Made by a program: the position numbers and the translations under genes. From assembly GCA_963811635.1 (NCBI GenBank), contig CAWESB010000025.1, forward strand, positions 3,793 through 67,792: a stretch of DNA of 64,000 nt. The letters are read 5' to 3'. Below the pieces are notes generated by a model. It was given only the letters and a program-made list of their open reading frames with translations, had not been told where the DNA came from and did not search any database. This document shows, in pieces, positions 46,816 through 55,891 of this stretch. This DNA is from JAIBJN01 sp963811635. GTDB taxonomy: Bacteria > Actinomycetota > Thermoleophilia > Gaiellales > Gaiellaceae. Position 1 is the stretch's first letter; the number at the start of each line of letters is the position of its first letter.

Positions 46816-47961
46816 GTGGCCGTCCGGTCCGTGGGTCAGGCTTTCGGCGTGGAGAACCACCGCCACGTCGAGGAGCGCATCGTCTACTTTCGCCCTCGGG
46901 CGATCCTTGTGGTGCTCGGGATCATCCTCAGCGCCACGGCGATCATCGCCTTCCTCTTCCTCGCGTGGCACGTCATCACGTGGATCCTGATCGCGCTCTT
47001 CCTCGCGCTCGCGCTCAACCCGGCGGTCGAGTTCTTCGAGCAGCGCGGGCTGCGGCGGAGCCTGGCGTCGGTGCTCGTGTTCCTGCTCGCGCTCGCGACC
47101 TTCGCTGCGCTCGGGGCGCTCCTGATCCCGCCGCTCATCGACCAGGTCGAGGAGTTCGTCGCGGCGGTGCCGGACTTCGTCCAGGACCTGACGGCCGGCC
47201 GAGGCCCGCTCGGCTTCCTGCAAGACGACTACCAGATCGTCGACAAGGTGAGGGAGGCGATCGAGGAGCGTGGTGCCGGCGGGGTCCTGGGCATCACGAA
47301 TGCGAGCCTCGCGGTCGCATACGGCGTCGTCTCCTTCGTGGTCGGCGTCATCACGATCGCCTTCCTGACCATCTTCATGCTGCTCGAAGGGCCGCGGCTC
47401 GTAGGGCGCTTCCGCGACGCCCTGCCCGAGCAGTACAAGCCGCGCTGGGACCGGGTCTCCGGCGACATCTACCGGACGGTCGGCGGCTACGTCGGCGGGA
47501 ACCTCCTCATCAGCCTGATCGCCGGCATCACCTCTGCGATCGTGCTCTACGTGCTGGGCTCGAGCTATGCGATCGCACTCGCGGTGGTCGTTGCGATCCT
47601 GGACCTCATCCCGCTCGCCGGCGCGACCCTTGCCGCGATCATCGTCTCGACCGTGGCGTTCATCGAGCTCGGCTGGTTCAAGGGCGTGATCGTGATCGGG
47701 TTCTTCGTCGTCTACCAGCAGCTCGAGAACCACATCCTCCAGCCGGTCATCTACGGGAGGACGGTGCAGCTCTCGCCGTTGACGGTCCTGATCGCCATCC
47801 TCATCGGCGCCGAGCTCGTCGGCATCCTCGGCGCGCTCGCCGCGATCCCGGTCGCGGGGATCATCCAGGCGATCGCCCGCGAGGTGATCCGCTGGCGGCG
47901 CGAAGCGATCCTCCCCTCGGGCGTGGAGGTTGCGATGCCGGACGAGCCGGCGAGCTCCTAG
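46816..47961 (+). CDS. AI-2E family transporter (PerM/TqsA-like)
   Basis: 381 residues with 7-8 membrane segments. It opens with RAILVVLGIILSATAIIAFL and WILIALFLALALNPAVEFFE; typical family parts are GGYVGGNLLISLIAGITSAI and QQLENHILQPVIYGRTVQLS. Members export AI-2 or other small molecules, or act as Na+/H+ antiporters. The start is GTG; another GTG at about 46850 is possible. The end overlaps the next, convergent gene by 4 bases. Confidence 0.9.
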   Translation: MAVRSVGQAFGVENHRHVEERIVYFRPRAILVVLGIILSATAIIAFLFLAWHVITWILIALFLALALNPAVEFFEQRGLRRSLASVLVFLLALATFAALGALLIPPLIDQVEEFVAAVPDFVQDLTAGRGPLGFLQDDYQIVDKVREAIEERGAGGVLGITNASLAVAYGVVSFVVGVITIAFLTIFMLLEGPRLVGRFRDALPEQYKPRWDRVSGDIYRTVGGYVGGNLLISLIAGITSAIVLYVLGSSYAIALAVVVAILDLIPLAGATLAAIIVSTVAFIELGWFKGVIVIGFFVVYQQLENHILQPVIYGRTVQLSPLTVLIAILIGAELVGILGALAAIPVAGIIQAIAREVIRWRREAILPSGVEVAMPDEPASS

Positions 47962-48251
47962 GCGACCAGCTCGGAGTCCGACCCGGCGACCGCGACGACG
48001 CGGTGCGTCTCACGCTCGAGCACGACCACACCGCCGGATGCTCCCTCGTGGCCGGGTGCGACGAGGAAGCTCGACGCCGCCCCGCGGATCTCCTCGTACT
48101 CGGCCGCGGTCACGTCGAGGGTCTCGCGGCAGTTCGCCTCCCCGCACTCGCAGTGCACCTCGAAGCGCTCCTGGCCGGCGCTGATCTCACGGATCCGCTC
48201 GTTGACAGCGCGAATCAGGCTCTCTTGCCTGGTTCCGGGGGGTTTCGACAC
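47958..48251 (-). CDS. Small protein with a Cys-rich CECGxxxC motif
   Basis: 97 residues from GTG 48251, chosen because GAAGGA lies 7 bases upstream; the longer frame to 48308 would begin inside the divergent promoter. The product has LIRAVNERIREISAG, then FEVHCECGEANCRETLDVTA, then YEEIRGAASSFLVAPGHEG. Four Cys/His candidates in HCECGEANC could hold zinc. This is a conserved-looking actinobacterial small protein without a named function to my knowledge. Confidence 0.75.
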   Translation of the reverse strand: MSKPPGTRQESLIRAVNERIREISAGQERFEVHCECGEANCRETLDVTAAEYEEIRGAASSFLVAPGHEGASGGVVVLERETHRVVAVAGSDSELVA

Positions 48252-48332
48252 GTGGGCGTCCTTCGAGGAGACCGATCTGTCTCCCGACCATATACTCTTG
48301 CCCCGCACGCGTCTATCTCCCGAGGCCTATTC

Positions 48333-48911
48333 GTGACCACGGTCGTCGAGCAGATAGGGCCCGACGCTCGCCGTCGGATCCTCGAGTGCGTCTACGAGCT
48401 CTTCTCGACGCGCGCCGTTCGCGACGTCGGCATCGACGAGATCGTCCGGCGCTCGGGCGTTGCCAAGGCCACGCTGTACCGGCACTTCCCCTCGAAGGAC
48501 GCCCTCGTCGTCGCCTTCCTCCAGTTGCGGGAGGAGCGGTGGACGTACGCGTTCGTCGAAGCCGGCGCGCGCGGGCGCGGCGGCGAGGGGGAGGGCGCGC
48601 TCCTGGCGATCTTCGACGTCTTCGACGTCTGGTTCAGGCAGGACGACTTCGAGGCGTGCGCGTTCATCAACGTCCTCCTCGAGCTGGGGGAGGAGCACCC
48701 GGCCGGGAGGGCGAGCGCCGAGCATCTCGAGAACATCCGCGGGCTCATCCGGACGTTCGCCGAGGAGGCCGGGCTCAGGGATCCCGAGGGGTTCGCGCGC
48801 TCCTGGCACATCCTCATGAAGGGCTCGATCGTCTCGGCGGTCGAAGGCGACCGGGACGCCGCCGTGCGCGCAAAGGCGCTCGGGAGACTCCTCATCGAGC
48901 AGCACCGCTGA
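48333..48911 (+). CDS. TetR-family transcriptional regulator
   Basis: 192 residues from GTG 48333. The N-terminal HTH reads RRRILECVYELFSTRAVRDV, then GIDEIVRRSGVAKATLYRHF, then PSKDALVVAFL, a textbook TetR_N domain. The C-terminal ligand domain is helical. It sits 2 bases upstream of the cupin gene, so the two are probably co-transcribed and the cupin gene may be a target. Divergent from the small Cys-rich gene, with TATACT at about 48290. Confidence 0.92.
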   Translation: MTTVVEQIGPDARRRILECVYELFSTRAVRDVGIDEIVRRSGVAKATLYRHFPSKDALVVAFLQLREERWTYAFVEAGARGRGGEGEGALLAIFDVFDVWFRQDDFEACAFINVLLELGEEHPAGRASAEHLENIRGLIRTFAEEAGLRDPEGFARSWHILMKGSIVSAVEGDRDAAVRAKALGRLLIEQHR

Positions 48912-48913
48912 GC

Positions 48914-49462
48914 GTGGTCGAGGAGGCGCGCCTGGAACGGCTCGAGGCCGGGCTCACGCCGGTGACGGACGGCTGGTTCGTCGTCAACGTCCGGGACGGC
49001 GCGTGGGTGACGAACGAGGCGATGGGGGACGCCTTCATCGTCGAGGGTGACGACCTGTCCTTTCCGGACATCGGCTTCACCCTTGCCGTCATCCAGCCGG
49101 GACAGCCGAGCGGGATGTACCACCGCGAGGCCAACCAGGAGGACTTCCTCGTCCTCGCCGGCGAGTGCATCCTCCTGATCGAGGGTGAGGAGCGACCGCT
49201 GAAGGCGTGGGACTTCGTGCACTGCCCGCCCGGCACCGAGCACATCTTCGTCGGCGCCGGCGACGGCCCGTGCGTGATCTTCATGGTCGGCGCCCGCACG
49301 GGCTGGCCGGAGAAGGGCATTCTCTACCCGCGCTCCGAGGCCGCCCTCCGCCACGGCGCCGGCGTCGAGACGGAGACGACGGTCCCGGCCGAGGCCTATG
49401 CCCCGTTCCCGAAGTGGCAGCCGGGCCCGCCGAAGAGCTGGGACGGATTGCCATGGGCGTAA
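48914..49462 (+). CDS. Cupin-domain protein
   Basis: 182 residues from a GTG 2 bases after the TetR stop. The double-stranded beta-helix has IQPGQPSGMYHREANQEDF (metal-binding H..E motif 1) and KAWDFVHCPPGTEHIFVGAG (motif 2 with His). The C-terminal tail WQPGPPKSWDGLPW is unusual and conserved-looking. It may bind a small molecule or act as an oxygenase-like or sugar-binding cupin; the substrate is unknown. Confidence 0.85.
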   Translation: MVEEARLERLEAGLTPVTDGWFVVNVRDGAWVTNEAMGDAFIVEGDDLSFPDIGFTLAVIQPGQPSGMYHREANQEDFLVLAGECILLIEGEERPLKAWDFVHCPPGTEHIFVGAGDGPCVIFMVGARTGWPEKGILYPRSEAALRHGAGVETETTVPAEAYAPFPKWQPGPPKSWDGLPWA

Positions 49463-49549
49463 GCGGTGACACGCGACGCGCACGTGGACGCCTTGCAGCG
49501 CAGGGCTGCCCCTGATGCGGGCTGATACGCAGCGTGCGACGATTCGTCC

Positions 49550-49906
49550 GTGGCGGCGACCGTCCTCATCGTCGACGACCACGCCGGCTTCCGGTCGTTC
49601 GCCCGCGCGTTGCTCGAGGCCGGGGGGTTCGACGTCGTCGGCGAAGCGCCGGACGGACCGGCCGCGCTCGAGCTGACGCGGACGCTCGCGCCGGACGTCG
49701 TCCTGCTGGACGTCGCCCTGCCCGGCATGGACGGCTTCGCCGTCTGCGAGGCGCTGCTCGGGGACGGCCCTGGACCGGCCGTGGTCCTGACCTCGAGCCG
49801 CGATGTCTCCTCGTACAGACGGCGGCTGGAGCGGAGCCGGGCTCGGGGGTTCATCGCGAAGAGCGAGCTCTCGGGCCCCGCGCTCGCCGCGCTCGCAGGC
49901 GACTAG
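49550..49906 (+). CDS. Single-domain response regulator (receiver only)
   Basis: 118 residues. VLIVDDHAGFRSFARALLEA gives the acidic pocket, and APDVVLLDVALPGMDGFAV the phospho-Asp (about residue 54). SSRDVSS and GFIAKSELSG supply the Thr/Ser and Lys. No output domain follows. It ends 5 bases before the kinase at 49912, so it is probably the kinase's partner or a phosphate sink. Confidence 0.9.
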   Translation: MAATVLIVDDHAGFRSFARALLEAGGFDVVGEAPDGPAALELTRTLAPDVVLLDVALPGMDGFAVCEALLGDGPGPAVVLTSSRDVSSYRRRLERSRARGFIAKSELSGPALAALAGD

Positions 49907-49911
49907 GACCC

Positions 49912-51495
49912 ATGCGGCTCCTGCGGCTTGCGCTGCTCCTCGGCGCGGTCGGTCTGGCCGTCGCCGCCGAATGGGTGTCGTATGAGCCAGGCGACGTCGG
50001 CCTCGTCGTGGCGGATGCCGTCGTCGGCCTCCTTCTCGTGACGTGCGGGGTCGTCGCCTGGGAGCGGCGAGGCGAGAGCCGCGTGGGGCCGCTGATGGTG
50101 CTCTCCGGCTACACGTGGTTCGCCGGCAACTTCTGGGCGCAGCTGCTCTACCTCCACCGCGGGCCCCTCGTCCACCTGCACATCTCGTATCCGACGGGCC
50201 GTCTCCGGCGGCGGCTTGCCCAGGCGACGGTCGCCGCCGCATACGTCGACGCGGTGGTGGAGCCGATCGCCCGCAACGACGTCGTCACGCTCGTCCTCGC
50301 CGGACTCGTCGCGGCTGCGGCCCTCGACGGCTTCCTCCGAGCTTCCGGAACCGCGCGCAGGGCCGGGGTCCCGGCCCTCGCCGCGGCGCTGGCGTTCGCC
50401 AGCGTCCTGGCGTTCGGAGCGGTGGAGCGGCTCGCCGGGTGGGACGCCGACCGGGCGTCCCTCTGGGCCTACGACATCGTGATCGCCTGCCTCGCCGTCG
50501 TTCTCCTCGTCGACCTCCTCCGCGGACGCTGGGCCGAGGCGGTCGTCGCCGACCTCGTCGTCGACCTGGGCAAGCGGGCGGACACGCTGACCCTCCGGGA
50601 CGAGCTCGGTCGAGCGCTCGGCGACCGGTCGCTCGTCCTGGGCTACTGGCTGTCGGAGGAGGGGCGCTACGTCGACGACGCAGGCCGGCCGGTCGAGCTT
50701 CCTGAGCGTGGGGCCGGAAGAGCGGTGACGCCGATCGACCACGCAGGGCAGCCCGTCGCCGTTCTCGTCCACGACGAGGCTGTGCTCGAGGACCCCGCGC
50801 TGGTCGAGTCGGTCGCCTCGGCCGCGAGGATGGCGGTGTCGAACGCGCGCCTCCAGGCGGAGGTGCGGGCGCGAGTCCAGGAGCTTGCCGCGTCGCGCCG
50901 TCGGATCGTCGAGGCCGCGGACGCCCAGAGGCGCCGCCTCGAGCGGGAGCTCCGGGCCGGGGCAGAGCGTCGCCTCGCCGGCGTCGCCTCGATCCTCGAC
51001 GAGACGCGAGCGGCGATCGACGGTCCCGCTGCGGCGACGCTCGCGGAGACGGAGGAGGAACTCCGGAGGGCACGTGCCGAGCTCAACGATTTCGCCCAGG
51101 GCATCCATCCGAGCTCGCTGACCGAGGGCGGCCTGGCAGCGGCGCTTCCGGAACTGGCCCGGAGGGGTGGGGTGCCTGTAGAGCTCGATGTCTCGATCGG
51201 CCGGCTCGACTCGACGATCGAGGCTGCTGTCTACTTCCTCTGCTCGGAGGCGCTGGCGAACGCGGTCAAGCACGCGGAGGCGACGAGGGTGACGATCCGC
51301 GTCTCCCGGTCCGGCGAGCGGCTGGTCGTCGAGATCGCCGACGACGGCGTGGGCGGCGCGGATCCCGCCCGAGGCTCCGGCCTCCGCGGCCTCGCCGATC
51401 GCATCGAAGCCCTGGGCGGCAGGCTCTCCGTGGAGAGCATGCCGCCAAGTGGCACTCGGCTCCTCGCCGAGATTCCGATCGACCCGCGGGTCTAG
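49912..51495 (+). CDS. NarL-type sensor kinase lacking the phospho-acceptor histidine
   Basis: 527 residues. About six membrane segments fill residues 1-205, followed by a GAF-like region and a HisKA_3/HATPase module. In the DHp helix the usual ERELHDGAQQRL is replaced by RLERELRAGAERRL, so Arg348 and Ala349 stand where His-Asp should be. The ATPase domain is intact: SEALANAVKHAEATRV (N box, Asn450), IADDGVGGADP (G1, Asp477) and GSGLRGLADRIEALGG. It can probably bind ATP but cannot autophosphorylate in the standard way. Its partner may be the kinase at 53482, whose defects are the reverse. Confidence 0.88.
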   Translation: MRLLRLALLLGAVGLAVAAEWVSYEPGDVGLVVADAVVGLLLVTCGVVAWERRGESRVGPLMVLSGYTWFAGNFWAQLLYLHRGPLVHLHISYPTGRLRRRLAQATVAAAYVDAVVEPIARNDVVTLVLAGLVAAAALDGFLRASGTARRAGVPALAAALAFASVLAFGAVERLAGWDADRASLWAYDIVIACLAVVLLVDLLRGRWAEAVVADLVVDLGKRADTLTLRDELGRALGDRSLVLGYWLSEEGRYVDDAGRPVELPERGAGRAVTPIDHAGQPVAVLVHDEAVLEDPALVESVASAARMAVSNARLQAEVRARVQELAASRRRIVEAADAQRRRLERELRAGAERRLAGVASILDETRAAIDGPAAATLAETEEELRRARAELNDFAQGIHPSSLTEGGLAAALPELARRGGVPVELDVSIGRLDSTIEAAVYFLCSEALANAVKHAEATRVTIRVSRSGERLVVEIADDGVGGADPARGSGLRGLADRIEALGGRLSVESMPPSGTRLLAEIPIDPRV

Positions 51496-53318
51496 TCGAC
51501 CCGCGTCCAGGGCTTCGCACTGAAGTTCTCGGGCGAGACTGCTCCCTCGACCGGGCCCAGTGTGAGCTTGTCGCGGTACAGGCTCCAGGTGTAGGTGAAG
51601 ACCTCACCGGTCTTCTCAGACGAATTGTTCGGGGCGACGCCGCCGTAGTCCTCGACCGTGAACTCGACGATGTTGTCGCGGACGACATACGTGCCCTTCG
51701 TCCACCGGTCGGAGGCCCCGTTCTTTTGGGTCATCTCGAAGCGGCCGCCGTCGAGAACCCAGCGATGCTCGCCGTAGTTCTCGACCACGATCTCGGACGA
51801 ACCGAAGGCTTTGAAATCCGCAAGCGTCGTCGTGAACTCGTACACGCCATCGATCGCGGTCGCCTCCGCGCCGTCCACCCGTACCCAGGGATTCGAGCCC
51901 CAGACCACGGTGAATGGACTTGCTCCGCCCGCGGCCGGCGTACAGGACGGCCCCTCGCACGAGCCAACGTTCGTGAACCTGAGCCGCGTTCCGTCGAGCG
52001 ACCACTGTGCAGTGACGGTGTCCGAGTTGCTCTTGGCCTCGATCTGGTCGCGGAAGACGCTGTAGCTCGCCCGGAACCCGATCTCGTAGTCGGGGGGATC
52101 GAGGATGGTCAGCTCGCCGTCCTCGAAGACCATCCTGAACACGCCGACCCCGTACGGCGGGAGCCCCTGCTCGTTCCAATCCGCCTCGGTCACCATGGTC
52201 TCGTACGTGCCCTCCGGAATGGCCGCTCCGGACGCTGACTTCCCGTCCTCGGAGTCGGGGGCGCACTCAGGCGCCTCCGCGGAAGCAGCGATCTCGGTCT
52301 TGAGGTCGGTGATCGCCGCGACGTACGACTCGGTGTCCGGATCGTTCCTGAGATCCCTGTACACGGGCTCGAGTGCGCTCCGAAGCTCGGCAAGATCTCC
52401 CTCCGAAGCGGCGGCGAAGGTCAGGCCGCGGCGGCAGAGGATCGGCCAGGCCTCCTCGTCCTCCGCGCGCGAAGCCGCGAGCGCCTGGGGAGCCGCAGCG
52501 GTGGCAGCCTCGCTGAGGGCGGACTGCTGCTCCGGCGTGAGCGACGCGAAGACCTCCTTGTCCATGACGATCACGAGCGGGCGGGGCCAGAGGTTCAGGT
52601 TCGCGGTTACGTACTTCGCGCCCTCGTCGTAGGAGTTGCCCCAGATCGAGCCGAGCTGCTGCTCGTAGGCGTCGAGCCCGTCGAGCTTTGCTCCGGAGGG
52701 CACAAGTCGGGGCGTGGCGCCGAGAGCGCGCAGGGACGCATCGGCGACGGCCGAGTCCTGAAGTCCGACCACCTCGCCCTCGAAGTCGGCCGGGCCGACG
52801 AAGGGCTTGGACACGCCGAGCACCTTGCGCATCGGGCCCGGTAGCACGCCGATCCCGACGAGGTCGAGCTCGCCGACGCCCTCCAGCATCTGCTCGGGGA
52901 TCCCCTGCTCGAAGACCTTCGCCTGAAGGTCGTAGCTGTCGATGAGGAGCGGTGCGACCAGTGCCTGGAAGCTCATCACCCCTGCCCGGTCGAAGGCGCG
53001 GGCGCCCACCCAGGCCAGGTCGACCTTGCCGGCCTTCACGTCGTCCAGAGTCCTGACCTCATAGTGTGGGTCACCAGCACGCCATCCGTTCTCGAACTCG
53101 ATCGTCAGCGTCCCGTCCGAGAGCCGGCCGACCTGCTCGGCCCAGCTGGTCAGCTGGGCGGGAGGTTCGCCGAGCACGTTGGCCAGAGTGAGGACGCGCG
53201 GCTTGCCCTTGTCCGTCCCGCCGGCCTTGTCGCTCCCAGAGCCGCCGCACGCGACCAGGGGAAGCACAAACGCTGCGAGCACCGCTGCAACCGCCCATCG
53301 GAATCGTTTCGTCAGCAT
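51492..53318 (-). CDS. DctP-type solute-binding lipoprotein with two C-terminal beta domains
   Basis: 608 residues. A lipoprotein signal (VLAAFVLPLVACGG) leads to a TRAP DctP-like binding domain (about 40-340): KPRVLTLANVLGEPP, WAEQVGRLSDGTLTIEFENG, VFEQGIPEQMLEGVGELDL and GPMRKVLGVSKPFVGPADFE. A Cys-bearing linker (APECAPDSEDG) follows, and then two similar beta-rich, lipocalin-like modules, ending SNPWVRVDG and AKPWTRVD. No TRAP membrane genes (DctQ/M) are near. Its place between two membrane kinases suggests a ligand-sensing role rather than transport (inference). Stop overlaps the upstream kinase by 4 bases, convergently. Confidence 0.82.
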   Translation of the reverse strand: MLTKRFRWAVAAVLAAFVLPLVACGGSGSDKAGGTDKGKPRVLTLANVLGEPPAQLTSWAEQVGRLSDGTLTIEFENGWRAGDPHYEVRTLDDVKAGKVDLAWVGARAFDRAGVMSFQALVAPLLIDSYDLQAKVFEQGIPEQMLEGVGELDLVGIGVLPGPMRKVLGVSKPFVGPADFEGEVVGLQDSAVADASLRALGATPRLVPSGAKLDGLDAYEQQLGSIWGNSYDEGAKYVTANLNLWPRPLVIVMDKEVFASLTPEQQSALSEAATAAAPQALAASRAEDEEAWPILCRRGLTFAAASEGDLAELRSALEPVYRDLRNDPDTESYVAAITDLKTEIAASAEAPECAPDSEDGKSASGAAIPEGTYETMVTEADWNEQGLPPYGVGVFRMVFEDGELTILDPPDYEIGFRASYSVFRDQIEAKSNSDTVTAQWSLDGTRLRFTNVGSCEGPSCTPAAGGASPFTVVWGSNPWVRVDGAEATAIDGVYEFTTTLADFKAFGSSEIVVENYGEHRWVLDGGRFEMTQKNGASDRWTKGTYVVRDNIVEFTVEDYGGVAPNNSSEKTGEVFTYTWSLYRDKLTLGPVEGAVSPENFSAKPWTRVD

Positions 53319-53481
53319 CGCCGTGCACCTCCATTGTGGGTGCCTTCGACGGTATGGCTGCACTGCTCCGCATACATCGGTGCGTTCCCTCGATCCGTGG
53401 CCCCCAGCATGGGGCTACCCCTCGTTCCGCGCAAGGGCAGACACGGAAGGTCTGGCGCCAACGCTGTGCGACGATTGGCAC

Positions 53482-55188
53482 ATGCTGCTTCGGTATGCGC
53501 TCTGGCCGGCCGGGCTTGCGCTCGGCGCCTTCTCGCTCGCGCTCGCGCGAGCCGAGCCTGATTTCTCGTTTGCAGGGGACTCCCTCGAGGGCGCGGTCGC
53601 TCTGCTGGGCGCCGGCTGGGCGCTCCTCGCGTGCGGGCTCGTGTTCTGGAGCAGGCGCCCGAGGAACGGAGTCGGCCCGCTCTTGGTTGCCGCGGGCTCT
53701 GCCTGGTTTCTCGCCGAGTGGGACACCCCCGGCGTCGGCTCGGCCGTCGTCTTCACGACCGGCCTGGTCTTTTTCGCAGCGTGTCCGCCGCTCGCAGCCT
53801 GGGCGATGCTTGCCTACCCCGGGGGCCGGCTGGAGTCCTGGGAGGAGCGAGTCGCCGTAGCGCTTGCCGTCGCCGGCGCCGTGCTTGTGCTGGGCCTGCT
53901 GCCGGCTCTCTTCTTCGACCCTGCGACGTTCGGCTGCGTCCAGTGCCCGAACAATCTCCTGCTCGTCGCCGACGAGCCCGGTCGCTACAACGATCTCAGC
54001 CGGTTCGGCGTCCATCTCGGCCTTGCCTGGTCCCTTCTCCTGATCGTGGTCGTCGCGTGGAGGGTTGCGCGCTCGAGCAGGACGAGGCAGCGCGTCGTCG
54101 CGCCGGTCGTCGTCGCCGGCTGCGTCTACCTCGTCCTCGTCGCGGCGACGTTCGTCACGAGTCTCGACCGTGGGTTCGTCGGGAGCGGCGAGCTCGAGCG
54201 ACGGCTCTGGCTCGCCCAGGCGACTTCGCTGGCCGCCTTCGCGGCCGCCGTCGCATGGGGCCTGCTTCGGGCTCGCCGCACGCGCTCGTCCCTTGCGCGC
54301 CTCGTCGTCGAGCTCGGCGAGTCGGCTCCCCCAGGCGGCTTGCGGGACGGGCTCGCCGAGGCGCTGGCCGACTCGCAGCTCGAGCTCGCCTATCCGGTCG
54401 GCGAGGGCCGCTACGCGGACGCGCGCGGGCGGCCGGTCGACCCCGCTCCGGTGGACGGGCGCTCGGCGACACCCCTGGTCCGTGAGGGCCGGCCCGTCGC
54501 GGTGATCCTTCACCGATCCGACCTCCTCGACAACCCCGAGCTCATCGAGGAGGTCACGTCGGCGGCTCGCCTCGCGCTCGAGAACGAGCGCCTCCAGGCG
54601 GAGGCGCGGGCTCAGCTGGAGGATCTTCGCTCGTCGCGCACCCGCATCATCGAAGCGGGCGACGCCGAGCGCCGACGGCTCGAGCGTGATCTCCACGACG
54701 GCGCCCAGCAGCGTCTCGTCGGGCTCTCGCTCGCGCTGCGTCTGATGCGCGGCCAGCTCGGGGCGAATCGCGAGTTCGTGAGTCGTATCGACGAGGCCGA
54801 AGCCGAGCTCGGCCGCGCGGTCGCCGAGCTGCGGGAGCTCGCGCATGGCATCCATCCGGCCGTTCTCAGCGACGAAGGCTTGGCGGCCGCCGTCGAGGCC
54901 CTTGCAGAGGAAGCCCCGCTCCGCATCAGCGGCCTGCCGCAGGAGCGGTTCTCCCCGCCGGTCGAGACCGCGGCGTACCTCGTGGTCGCCGAGGCCGCGA
55001 AGACCGGCGCCGTCCGCGTGAGTGCCCGGAGGCTGGATGGCGTGCTGGTCGTCGACGTCGAAGCGGAAACAGAGCCCGACGAGCTCCTCGACCTGGAGGA
55101 CCGGGTCGGTGCGTTGGACGGCCGCCTCGGCGTCGAGCGGGCCGCCGACGGCGGAGTCAGAATCCGCGCGGAGATCCCATGCGGCTAG
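53482..55188 (+). CDS. NarL-type sensor kinase with degenerate ATP-binding domain
   Basis: 568 residues. About eight membrane segments lie in residues 1-270, then a GAF-like region and the DHp helix with an intact RRRLERDLHDGAQQRLVGL (His405). The following ATPase domain has lost its motifs: where SEALTNAxKHA is expected it reads VAEAAKTGAVRVSARRL, and where DDGxGG is expected it reads DVEAETEPDELLDLEDR; GLxGL is missing. It should be phosphorylated in trans. It overlaps the NarL regulator gene by 10 bases, which makes that regulator its probable target. Confidence 0.88.
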   Translation: MLLRYALWPAGLALGAFSLALARAEPDFSFAGDSLEGAVALLGAGWALLACGLVFWSRRPRNGVGPLLVAAGSAWFLAEWDTPGVGSAVVFTTGLVFFAACPPLAAWAMLAYPGGRLESWEERVAVALAVAGAVLVLGLLPALFFDPATFGCVQCPNNLLLVADEPGRYNDLSRFGVHLGLAWSLLLIVVVAWRVARSSRTRQRVVAPVVVAGCVYLVLVAATFVTSLDRGFVGSGELERRLWLAQATSLAAFAAAVAWGLLRARRTRSSLARLVVELGESAPPGGLRDGLAEALADSQLELAYPVGEGRYADARGRPVDPAPVDGRSATPLVREGRPVAVILHRSDLLDNPELIEEVTSAARLALENERLQAEARAQLEDLRSSRTRIIEAGDAERRRLERDLHDGAQQRLVGLSLALRLMRGQLGANREFVSRIDEAEAELGRAVAELRELAHGIHPAVLSDEGLAAAVEALAEEAPLRISGLPQERFSPPVETAAYLVVAEAAKTGAVRVSARRLDGVLVVDVEAETEPDELLDLEDRVGALDGRLGVERAADGGVRIRAEIPCG

Positions 55189-55838
55189 TGGTCGCCGACG
55201 ATTCGATGCTTCTGCGGGAGGGCCTGGTGCGCCTCCTCGCCGACGCGGGCTTCGACGTGGTCGGGAAGGCCGAGAACGCCGTCGAGCTCCTGCGCCGGGT
55301 CGAGCTCACCCGCCCTGACGTCGCCATCGTCGACATCAAGATGCCGCCGACGCATACGGACGAAGGGATCGCCGCGGCGCAGGAGATTCGCCGCGCGCAT
55401 CCGCGGGTCGGCGTGCTCGTGCTCTCGCAGTACCTCGAATCGCGCTACGCGATGCGGCTGCTCGAGGACGCGCCCGACCGCGTCGGCTACCTGCTCAAGG
55501 ACCGCGTCTCGGACATCGCCGTCCTCGCCGACGTCCTCAAGCGCATCGATGAGGGCGAGTGCGTCATCGATCCGACGATCGTCTCGCGGCTCCTGAAGCG
55601 CCCGCGAGAGCAGGGACCGCTGGACGAGCTGACCGAGCGGGAGCGCGAGGTGCTCGGCCTCATGGCCGAGGGGCGCTCGAACGGGGCGATTTGCCAGACG
55701 CTCTTCCTGAGCCCGAAGACGGTCGAGGCGAACGTGCGCCAGATCTTCCGGAAGCTCGGCCTGCAGCAGTCACCGGACGACCACCGCCGCGTGCTGGCGG
55801 TACTCGCCTACCTGCGCGCGGGCCCGGCGTCGACCTAG
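55179..55838 (+). CDS. NarL/FixJ-family response regulator
   Basis: 219 residues. The receiver shows RLVVADDSMLLREGLVRLL, PDVAIVDIKMPPTHTDEG (phospho-Asp about residue 53) and RVGYLLKDRVSDI (Lys). The LuxR-type HTH is LTEREREVLGLMAEGRSNG, then LFLSPKTVEANVRQIFRKLG. It binds DNA when phosphorylated. Translationally coupled to the kinase at 53482. Its receiver is close to that of the cyclase fusion at 29587. Confidence 0.93.
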   Translation: MRLVVADDSMLLREGLVRLLADAGFDVVGKAENAVELLRRVELTRPDVAIVDIKMPPTHTDEGIAAAQEIRRAHPRVGVLVLSQYLESRYAMRLLEDAPDRVGYLLKDRVSDIAVLADVLKRIDEGECVIDPTIVSRLLKRPREQGPLDELTEREREVLGLMAEGRSNGAICQTLFLSPKTVEANVRQIFRKLGLQQSPDDHRRVLAVLAYLRAGPAST

Positions 55839-55891
55839 CTCCTCCGCCGACCCAGGGTCAGGTGGTCGACACGAAACCGGCTGCGGCCTCC

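Noticed and set aside
49912..51495. Loss of the kinase His as a simple sequencing error
   Set aside because: Both His and Asp codons differ (CGG GCC) without any frame change, unlike the one-base insertions seen elsewhere.
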